From Nitrososphaeria archaeon (lineage in GTDB: Archaea; Thermoproteota; Nitrososphaeria; Conexivisphaerales; DTJL01): a DNA stretch of 49,914 nucleotides. Positions 17,294-24,616 of the stretch are shown here, piece by piece. The translations under genes were made by a program, and so were the position numbers. The DNA is taken from positions 1-49,914 of the forward strand of contig JARVJU010000014.1 of assembly GCA_029775965.1 (NCBI GenBank), in the 5' to 3' direction. How positions within the stretch are numbered: position 1 is the first letter of the stretch; every line of letters starts with the position of its first letter. Below the pieces are notes generated by a model. The model was not told where the DNA came from. It made no database searches and saw nothing but the letters and a program-made list of their open reading frames with translations.

Positions 17294-17827
17294 TTAAACC
17301 ACTTGAACCTGTTCAGTTTTCTGCAACTTAAGTATGTTGAGGAACTCTTTCATGAATGCATGGAGATCACTCGGCTGTCTTGCTGTAACAAGGTTCCTAT
17401 CTACAACGCAGCTCGAATCTTCGTACATTGCTCCTGCAGCAATCAGATCATCCCTTACACCTTTCCAACAAGTCATTCTTCTTCCTTTTACTAAACCAGC
17501 AGAAATGAGTATTTGAGGACCATGGCAGATTGCAGCCACAGGGTGTCCGTTTGACATAAAGTACTTTACTATTGTTAAAGCATCCTTATCAAGTCTGACC
17601 CTTTCTGGGCTCTTTCCTCCTGGAAGTACAAGCGCAACATAATCATCAGCTCTAACTTCTGAGAAAGTCACATCAGCCTGGATCTGATAGTTGTGCTTTC
17701 CTGTCAGAGCTCCTTTTTTTGATGCAGCGATGACAGGGTTGTATCCTGATTCCTTTAATCTATAGTATGGATAGAAGAGCTCAAGATCCTCATACTCATC
17801 TGCAACCAGAAACAGTATATTTTGCAT
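17294..17827 (-). CDS. DJ-1/PfpI family protein
   Basis: A 177-residue protein with the DJ-1/PfpI fold. The nucleophile elbow is AAICHGPQILISAG, with the cysteine at about residue 101 and the following histidine, and the glutamate expected near the N terminus lies in the EDLELFYPYYRL region. Members act as proteases, glyoxalases or protein/nucleic-acid deglycases; which of these applies is not readable. Independent start, next to the pyrophosphatase gene on the same strand with a 35-base gap. Confidence 0.85.
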   Translation of the reverse strand: MQNILFLVADEYEDLELFYPYYRLKESGYNPVIAASKKGALTGKHNYQIQADVTFSEVRADDYVALVLPGGKSPERVRLDKDALTIVKYFMSNGHPVAAICHGPQILISAGLVKGRRMTCWKGVRDDLIAAGAMYEDSSCVVDRNLVTARQPSDLHAFMKEFLNILKLQKTEQVQVV

Positions 17828-17862
17828 AGCCTACGGTAGAAGCAATCTGTAAATATCTATTT

Positions 17863-19932
17863 CTAAAGATGCAGAAGAACAAATACAAACACGAAGACTA
17901 TTGATATTGTGTTCAGCACTTTTATTAGTGAATTTATGCTTGGTCCAGCTGTATCTTTGAATGGGTCTCCAACAGTATCACCGCTTACAGCTGCTGCATG
18001 TGTAGGAGTGCCTTTACCACCATACTGGCCTGTTTCGATCAGCTTTTTTGCATTATCCCATGCAGCGCCAGAATTTGCCATCAGAAGAGCTAGGAACACA
18101 CCAGATACCACACTACCTATCAGCACTCCTCCGAGGGCTACAGGTCCTAGGACTACCCCTACAACTATGGGAGTCAGTATTGCAAGAGCTCCTGGAGCTA
18201 TCAATTCTCTGAGAGCCGCACTCGTGCTTATATCTACGCATTTTTCATAATCGGGTGTTGCTTTCCCTTCCCTTAGCCCAGGTATCTCCCTGAACTGCCT
18301 TCTTATCTCATTAACCATCTTGAATCCTGCCTTGCCAACGGCTCCTATGAGAAATGATGAGAAGTAAAATGGTAAAAGACCTCCTATGAGAAGGCCTATC
18401 AGAAGCAGGGGGTCAGTAAGCAGGTACTGGGGGGCTACTCCTCCAAGCGCCTGATAGTTGGCACCAACCTCTTGCTGATATGCAATAAACAAGGAGAGAG
18501 CAGCAAGTGCAGCTGAACCTATAGCAAATCCCTTGGTTGTCGCTTTTGTAGTATTTCCTATTGCATCGAGTTCATCAGTAACTTCTCTAACCCCCTCAAC
18601 ACCAGCCATTTCTACTATACCGTTTGCATTATCTGTTATAGGTCCAAATGCATCTATCGATAGAATTATCCCTGTCAGAGAAAGCATGCTCATGGTGGTG
18701 ATTGCCGTTGCGTACACTCCTGGACCACATACTGATAAGCCTGTGCAAGATCCGTTTGCTGCCCAATACCCAAGTCCATAAGAACCACCTATTGCAACTG
18801 CAAGTATTATTAGCACAGGCGCTACGCTCTTAAGCCCTACAGCAAAGCCGGTAAGAAAGTTCGTTGCCGGTCCTGTCTGCGAGGCTTCGGATATGGATTT
18901 TACAGGAGAAAACCTGTAGGATGTATAATAGTCTGTAATTGTTTCTATTACAACAACAACAACAAGACCTAGGACAGAAGAAGCTGCCATGGCTGTTGCA
19001 AGTCTGCTATCAGATGCAAATACAAGGTAAGCTACTATTACTTCCAAGATAGCTGCGATTACTGCTGTGGTATACAAGCCTCTATTCAAAGATGACATAG
19101 CTCTTCCTCTTTCGGCTCCTCTTATCATCAGTCCTCCTACTATAGAAGCAAGTATCCCCATGCCTCCTATTGCAAGAGGATAAGCCACATATTGTGGTGC
19201 ATTTTGAAAGACGAATGTACCCAAGAGTATTCCAGCAAGTGCAGTAACTATGTAAGACTCATACACATCCGCGCCCATCCCTGCGCAGTCCCCTACATTA
19301 TCCCCCACGTTATCAGCGATAACACCTGCATTTCTTGGATCATCTTCCGGGATACCTTCTTCTACCTTCCCTGCAATGTCTGCACCAAGGTCGGCTGCCT
19401 TTGTATAGATACCTCCTCCAACCCTTATGAACATAGCTATGAGACTGGCTCCGAATCCGAATCCTACTATAGCCGCAGGTCTAGGTATCAGGATATAGAA
19501 GAGAGAAAGCCCAAGCAGTGCAAGGCCAGGCACCGCCATACCCAGAACAGAGCCTCCTCTAAATGCTAGAACAAGGGCTTGCCCTATCCCCTTTCTTGCA
19601 GCTTCAGCTGCCCTTGCACTGGACCTCACAGTCATACCCATCCCTATGTACCCTGCTGCTGCGGAAAAGCCTGCTCCAATCAAAAAGCCCAATGCTACTA
19701 TTCCTCTTGGCTGAACCACTATGCCTATGATTATGGCAAGAGCTACTGCTACTGGGGTTATGGTCAAATACTCTCTCCTCAAAAAAGCATTGGCTCCCTG
19801 CTTGACATAATTCGCTAACTCCTGCATCCTTGGTGCGCCAGGGCTTCTGCTAAGTACATACCTGATCAGTATAGCAGCATATACAAGTGCAACTACGGCT
19901 CCTAGAAGAGCGAGCTCCTCTGCAAGATACAT
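17863..19932 (-). CDS. hppA: Membrane-bound proton-translocating pyrophosphatase
   Basis: A 689-residue integral-membrane pyrophosphatase with about sixteen helices. The substrate site is seen in DPRNAGVIADNVGDNVGD and the following CAGMGADVYESY; further acidic clusters are DAFGPITDNANGIVEM and GDTVGDPFKDTAGPS. The motif GNTTKATTKG has lysine where potassium-dependent enzymes have alanine, so this is the potassium-independent H+-pumping type. It would turn pyrophosphate from biosynthesis into a proton gradient. Confidence 0.95.
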   Translation of the reverse strand: MYLAEELALLGAVVALVYAAILIRYVLSRSPGAPRMQELANYVKQGANAFLRREYLTITPVAVALAIIIGIVVQPRGIVALGFLIGAGFSAAAGYIGMGMTVRSSARAAEAARKGIGQALVLAFRGGSVLGMAVPGLALLGLSLFYILIPRPAAIVGFGFGASLIAMFIRVGGGIYTKAADLGADIAGKVEEGIPEDDPRNAGVIADNVGDNVGDCAGMGADVYESYIVTALAGILLGTFVFQNAPQYVAYPLAIGGMGILASIVGGLMIRGAERGRAMSSLNRGLYTTAVIAAILEVIVAYLVFASDSRLATAMAASSVLGLVVVVVIETITDYYTSYRFSPVKSISEASQTGPATNFLTGFAVGLKSVAPVLIILAVAIGGSYGLGYWAANGSCTGLSVCGPGVYATAITTMSMLSLTGIILSIDAFGPITDNANGIVEMAGVEGVREVTDELDAIGNTTKATTKGFAIGSAALAALSLFIAYQQEVGANYQALGGVAPQYLLTDPLLLIGLLIGGLLPFYFSSFLIGAVGKAGFKMVNEIRRQFREIPGLREGKATPDYEKCVDISTSAALRELIAPGALAILTPIVVGVVLGPVALGGVLIGSVVSGVFLALLMANSGAAWDNAKKLIETGQYGGKGTPTHAAAVSGDTVGDPFKDTAGPSINSLIKVLNTISIVFVFVFVLLHL

Positions 19933-20127
19933 TTAGAATACCTCCATCATTTTTCTACCAGCAAAGACTAAGATGGTAAATTTATCGAACATAGTGCAAG
20001 TCACTATTATGTGGGGTTCGTCCCAGATATATCTGTTAAAAGTTTTTCGGTAGTGAAGAGGTCTGCTGAACAGCTTATATATTGTGCAATTTTCATAATT
20101 GTGAGTGTTGAACAAATATTGCATCAA

Positions 20128-20984
20128 GATCTACAAAAACAGGAAAGGCAGGCTGAAGCATTGCAACAGACTCCGGAGTTATTCAACACACCTGTAGTGA
20201 AGATAAAAACTATAAGCTGTAACGATTAGCATGTCTATAAGTTGACCCTCATAGAACAGTAAGGCCTGATAGTTTAGCTGACCTCAACAGCAAACATTCT
20301 ATTGTTTGAGGTGTGTCTATCATTTTGTTTCTCTTTTTGCAGAAATTCTTGGCTCCAAAACAGTTAACAGCATTGCTCATAACTACAGTCCAATGATGAA
20401 TCAAGTTTTCCCAGAAAAGAGTATGTTAAAGATGTTGTCGCATAGTGGTGCTTTTTCAATTTATGCGATTCTGGCTTTGATAAGAGTCTAAAATTTACTA
20501 GAAACCTTAACTGAAGAATTGATTCAAGACGACAGATATACTTTGATGTTGTTATGTTGCCAATACTGGGGTCTATTGATATGTTATACAAGTTAATAGT
20601 AATAGCTTTTTTAGAAACAAGAAATAGAAATATTCTCTCCAAAGATATTCTATCTATACCACCAAAGAGCTAGATTAAGTTTCGACTGATCACTCTATCT
20701 GTTATCGTGTTTTTAATGTATTTCTAAGTTTCTGGTATTGTCAATTCACCATTTCAGAAAAACCGCTATCTGGAAGACTCTGCCCAGACTTTTCTCACGG
20801 ATACGAATTACTATGTTTTGCTTTGACCTTTCAGGGATAGTCGTAACAAATGTATAATAAATGCATTTTTTTTGAACAATTACCTATCAAGGTGATGAAG
20901 TTAATACAAAATCCAAAATAAGCTACCGATTAAACGCTGATACAAGTAAATGATGTGCATAGTTTTTTGAGCTATAACCCGACT
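20128..20984. other. AT-rich intergenic stretch without a supported gene
   Basis: About 850 bases between the hppA upstream region and the small zinc protein. No reading frame here has a recognisable domain, and the longest ones look random. At 20279-20309 the bases CCTCAA and TTGAGG flank a loop, giving a weak hairpin that could be a terminator or part of a small RNA. Run of eight or nine T at 20866-20874 could end transcription from either side. Confidence 0.3.
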
Positions 20985-21137
20985 CTATAAAGGAATAGTT
21001 GCAAGCTGCGTGGTAAGAAATACGGATTCAGCACAATGAAAACCAAGCATCTGGTGGCAACCTTCGCAGATAACCAGTTTGCAATATGGACACTTTTCCC
21101 ATCCTCCATCTCCGCAGATTATGCAGTCAGCTTCCAA
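20985..21137 (-). CDS. Cysteine-rich small zinc-binding protein (50 aa)
   Basis: A TTG-initiated 50-residue protein. It has three C-x2-C pairs, CIIC at 5-8, CPYC at 16-19 and CEGC at 24-27, followed by CH at 27-28 and HC at 34-35, ending in a hydrophobic tail. Seven cysteines and two histidines suggest two zinc sites in a double-knuckle or treble-clef arrangement. A TATAAT-like box at 21164-21169 lies about 27 bases before the TTG at 21137, which fits a leaderless archaeal transcript; an alternative TTG at 21161 adds eight hydrophobic residues. I do not recognise the family. Confidence 0.6.
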   Translation of the reverse strand: MEADCIICGDGGWEKCPYCKLVICEGCHQMLGFHCAESVFLTTQLATIPL

Positions 21138-21485
21138 AACTAGTAGAATTTGAATAAGCAAGTATTATACCTTTACTTTTTCTACTGCAACGATATGCAA
21201 CTGTCGAACCTGCCTAGGCTCATATTACCTTCAATACTACAGTCTAGCTTGTTGAATCTTAACATTAATAGTTGCTGCCTCACATCTGCATCAAGGTTAT
21301 GCGTACTATAAGCTTAAAGGAACAATTCTTTGATATTTTTCTACTGAGTTTTGTTCAAAGCATCTGCTCTAATCTTTCTCCCTCTGCGTGGATACATTCA
21401 TAACCCCAATTTATTACTATGCAGAGAACGAAATTTCGGGAAGAGATCGTTTGGCTTGACCAACAGCTCTCTTGAGTCGATAATC
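21138..21485. other. Gap upstream of the small zinc gene
   Basis: About 350 bases, AT-rich. Apart from the TATA-like element at 21164-21169 I see no gene or repeat in it. Confidence 0.3.
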
Positions 21486-21725
21486 TTAGACAGCTTGCTT
21501 GCCATATTTCGGAAGAATCTTTCCCCTCGTATCTGTTGGATACCTTTCTCGGCAGAAATCTTCCAGCCTCCTTTTAGCATCTTTGTTCCTTTTTCTTTTC
21601 ACAAATTCTCTTACTCTTTTTGCCGTTTTAACATCTTCAACGTCAATCTCATGTCCGATATAGTACCTCTTCAATTTGAGCGGATAACCGCAGTAGCATC
21701 ATTGTCTGTAAATGAGTTTAGCCAT
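21486..21725 (-). pseudogene. Small basic protein frame interrupted by in-frame TGA
   Basis: From ATG 21725, preceded by GGGAG, the frame reads MAKLIYRQ, then TGA (21699-21701), then continues in frame without another stop to TAA at 21486. The continuation begins CYCGYPLKLKRYY, passes through a basic helix-rich part (TAKRVREFVKRKRN, then DAKRRLEDFCRERYP) and ends in KILPKYGKQAV. The region after the TGA looks like real protein, with a CxCGxxL zinc-ribbon-like start. A TTG at 21674 would give a shorter 62-residue protein without the cysteines. Either the gene is broken by the TGA, it is read through, or the TTG form is the true product. Confidence 0.35.
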
Positions 21726-21766
21726 CTCCCTTTTAAAAGTGCAAAGGGTATCAACCTTGTATTGAA

Positions 21767-21884
21767 TGCGGGGGGTGGGACTCGAACCCACGAAGGCCTA
21801 TGCCAGCGGATCTTAAGTCTGGACGCATACGCTCCGCCCCCTGTAGTCGCATCGCCAGCTTTGGCCTAGCTCGGGAACCCCCGC
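21767..21884 (-). tRNA. tRNA-Leu (UAA) with two insertions
   Basis: The acceptor stem (GCGGGGG at 21878-21884, CCCCCGC at 21768-21774, discriminator A 21767), T arm (GTGGG-TTCGAGT-CCCAC), long variable arm and anticodon loop CTTAAGA (21811-21817, anticodon TAA at 21813-21815) define a class II tRNA-Leu reading UUA. The total of 118 bases exceeds the usual 85-88. One insertion of about 15 bases (21819-21833) lies in the anticodon stem at position 30/31; the flanking sequence can form a bulge-helix-bulge with three-base bulges GGA and AGA around a four-pair helix. A second insertion of about 17-18 bases (21842-21858) lies in the D arm after GGCCAAAG; its splice structure is unclear. CCA is not encoded. 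Confidence 0.9.
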
Positions 21885-22060
21885 TCTCAAAAGCATATCG
21901 CAACCAGTAAAAAAAAGTAATGTATGGATTACATTTCATCCTTTTCCTCTAGCCCGTTTGCATTTACCAAGATGGCATCGGTGTCATTAGATAGTGCCAA
22001 TCATATCATGTGAACAAGTTAACACATACCATAATTTACTTCAGGCTAGCCTTAAAGGGT

Positions 22061-22771
22061 ATGATAAGCATAAAGTCGAAACGGGATTTAGCTAGTATAA
22101 TAGACCACACATTGCTTGAACCTTCCTCTGATAAAAATGCTATAGACAGATTGTGCGATGAAGCTTTAGCTTTCTCGTTTTACTCTGTTACTGTAAACCC
22201 TTACTACGTTCCCTACTGCAGGAACAGACTGAAGGGCTCCAACGTAAAAGTTGTTAGTGTAGTAGGCTTTCCCTTCGGAGCTACGTTCAAAGAAGTGAAG
22301 AGCCAAGAAGCAAAGAGAGCGATAGAGATGGGGGCTGATGAAGTAGATATGGTTATGAACATTGGTGCGGCCAAGTCCGGAGATTGGGATATTGTCGAGG
22401 AGGATATAGGATCTGTAGTAGATGTAAGCAAACATAATGGAAAGGTAGTCAAGGTGATACTGGAAACATGCTATCTTACGGATGAAGAGAAGATAATGGC
22501 CTGTAAAGTTGCTGAGAAGGCAGGGGCTGATTATGTCAAGACAAGCACAGGATATGGAAAAGGAGGAGCAACTGTTCATGATGTGAAATTGATGTCAAAT
22601 ACTGTAGGAAGTAATATGGGGGTGAAGGCAGCAGGCGGAATACGCACTGCCTATGATGCATTGATGATGATAGAAGCAGGGGCTACAAGGATTGGCTCAA
22701 GTCACAGTGTAGAAATAATCCAATCACTGGCTAAGGAATTACTGGAAAAAGAACAGAATTTGGTGAAATGA
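22061..22771 (+). CDS. deoC: Deoxyribose-phosphate aldolase
   Basis: Cleaves 2-deoxyribose 5-phosphate to glyceraldehyde 3-phosphate and acetaldehyde. The class I aldolase has IDHTLLEP near the N terminus, GADEVDMVMNIG with the active-site aspartate, the Schiff-base lysine in GADYVKTSTGYG, and the phosphate-binding GVKAAGGIRT with the second lysine, and a final GSSHSVEII loop. I place the start at ATG 22061; an upstream GTG at 22010 would add 17 residues with no family counterpart. With the nucleoside phosphorylase at 27913 it would form a salvage path for deoxynucleosides, though a phosphopentomutase is not seen here. Confidence 0.93.
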   Translation: MISIKSKRDLASIIDHTLLEPSSDKNAIDRLCDEALAFSFYSVTVNPYYVPYCRNRLKGSNVKVVSVVGFPFGATFKEVKSQEAKRAIEMGADEVDMVMNIGAAKSGDWDIVEEDIGSVVDVSKHNGKVVKVILETCYLTDEEKIMACKVAEKAGADYVKTSTGYGKGGATVHDVKLMSNTVGSNMGVKAAGGIRTAYDALMMIEAGATRIGSSHSVEIIQSLAKELLEKEQNLVK

Positions 22772-22800
22772 CTTTACGTAACAGTTTCTCTTACCTACAG

Positions 22801-24429
22801 TTAAACGCGTTGCACAGCTTCAACCTGCTTTCTTTCTTCTATGTTTTTTGCGTGTAATTGCATTCTTGACATCTGCCTGCGCATATGAATCATCATGTAT
22901 GCAAAACCAAATTTAGAAACAGGTGTCCATACGATCCTGTCGATCACGCTTCTCATCTCCTCTGTTGGCGAATTAACTTCCTTCAGTAGCACGCTAAATG
23001 TCTTATACAGAGCTCTAACCAGCAGCTCTTTTCGTAATGGATGCTCAAGTATTTCTTCAAGAATAGTCCATCCTTTTTTCCTCAGACCTCCCATAGGAAT
23101 GAAAGGCAATGTCCATATGAGCACATTATATGGCTTTAGCCTATCAACAAGCTCAAGACTTCTGATAAGATCATCTTCAGTTTCTCCCGGAAAGTTCATT
23201 ATCATGGTTCCTACAACAACCCACCTATTGTCATTGAGAATTCCGACTGCTCTCTCGACTATCGAAGGATATTCCTTTGATGTAAATGGTCTAACCTTTC
23301 CTGGCATGATTATATCAATCAGTCTAGGACTGCCAGTTTCTATACCCATCTCTATATAGCTGAATGATCCTCCAGGGTTCATGTATTCTGAAGAAAGTTT
23401 GACAAGAGTTGGATCAGAAACAACGGAAACGGCTGTTGTGAAATCTGTAGCTATAGATATCTCGTCATAACCCTTTTTGCTCTCGTATTCCTTCCTTATG
23501 GCGTCTACTCTGCCCAAAAGCTTCATTACCTTTTCTCTGTTAGGTTGGAAGACATTATCTGACCCATACTTGAAGAACTCTTCAGAGTGCAGAGTTATAT
23601 GCCTTTTTTCTCCGTGTTCAAGATTGAATCTGACCTCTTTTTCTATCAGGTCGTATGGAAGGCTTAACCATCTTAGCAGAGTTGGTGTGCAGAATTTACA
23701 TCCTCTTCCACACCCTCTGCTTATTTCTACTTCACCACCTATTGCAGGTGTAGCTATAGGAGGGATTTCCTGCACTGCAGGTATACCGCCATGAAATCTC
23801 TTCGGTATAGGATCGCCTCTTACTGCGTTGTAAAAGAGCTTCCAACCGTCCTTCTCGAACTCACCTTCAAAGACACAATCTACACCAAGTGGCTCATGAG
23901 CACCCGTATCAACTAATTGCCAGGATGCTGGTCCTCCAACTATAATTCTTGGTCTATACTTGCGTATCGCGTCGCTTTTTATGACATCGAAGAAACTTCT
24001 GCTGATATAAGGCAAACCGTCATACTTTATTCCTATGGCTCTTAGCATCAGGTTAACAATACCTATACCATAGCTGACCCCCATGGGGTCCATGGTGGTT
24101 ATACCGACAACCCTTGTGTCTGGGCCAACTACCTCTGACAGCCTTCTGGGGTCTGCGATGATCACTTCATCCCTCGTAAACCCATGGTTTAATAGTGAGG
24201 CTTCTACTTTAGCAACACCGTAAGGAGCTAAATACATTCTACCCTTAGCATCACTGCGTGTTGGAAATAGTCTCTGTTCAACGAACCCCCTGATCCATCC
24301 TTCTGGAAGAGCTGATGCAAAACCCACAAGGGACTGCCCACCATAATCGCTCATGATGGCCGTTTCCCCAGTTAGAACTATCTTGAACCCATGCTTATTA
24401 TTGAAGTGATCAGAGGCTGAAGCAGACAT
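22801..24429 (-). CDS. B12-binding-domain radical SAM protein, function unknown
   Basis: A 542-residue protein with an N-terminal cobalamin-binding-like domain (about 60-200) and a radical SAM domain with the cluster motif CGRGCKFC near residues 240-247. The rest of the barrel follows, with IEMGIETGSPRLID typical of the elongator-protein/MiaB-like subset. The C-terminal 120 residues are helical and unassigned. Radical SAM-B12 enzymes methylate or rearrange unactivated carbons in tRNA, lipids and cofactors; this one's substrate is not apparent. It stands alone, divergent from the fused E1 gene with a 187-base gap. Confidence 0.75.
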   Translation of the reverse strand: MSASASDHFNNKHGFKIVLTGETAIMSDYGGQSLVGFASALPEGWIRGFVEQRLFPTRSDAKGRMYLAPYGVAKVEASLLNHGFTRDEVIIADPRRLSEVVGPDTRVVGITTMDPMGVSYGIGIVNLMLRAIGIKYDGLPYISRSFFDVIKSDAIRKYRPRIIVGGPASWQLVDTGAHEPLGVDCVFEGEFEKDGWKLFYNAVRGDPIPKRFHGGIPAVQEIPPIATPAIGGEVEISRGCGRGCKFCTPTLLRWLSLPYDLIEKEVRFNLEHGEKRHITLHSEEFFKYGSDNVFQPNREKVMKLLGRVDAIRKEYESKKGYDEISIATDFTTAVSVVSDPTLVKLSSEYMNPGGSFSYIEMGIETGSPRLIDIIMPGKVRPFTSKEYPSIVERAVGILNDNRWVVVGTMIMNFPGETEDDLIRSLELVDRLKPYNVLIWTLPFIPMGGLRKKGWTILEEILEHPLRKELLVRALYKTFSVLLKEVNSPTEEMRSVIDRIVWTPVSKFGFAYMMIHMRRQMSRMQLHAKNIEERKQVEAVQRV

Positions 24430-24616
24430 GCTTCCTGCACCTCTCTCTACAACTTTCGAAGGGAAAAACTATGATTAAACCTTTGTAAAGAGGAATGGTA
24501 CAAGTAAAATAAAGTAAATCGAAACGCATAAATTTCTGAGTTGCACAGCTTACGTAAAAATTTTTCTCAAAATAGACCGAAAGGTGTAAAAGCCCTAGTC
24601 CCTAAAGAAAAACGAA

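Noticed and set aside
20011-20229. Plus-strand 72-codon frame with GTG start
   Set aside because: No recognisable domain, antisense to the hppA promoter region, no supporting context.
21351-21869. Plus-strand 172-codon frame
   Set aside because: It runs through the tRNA-Leu gene on the opposite strand; its tail is the tRNA complement.
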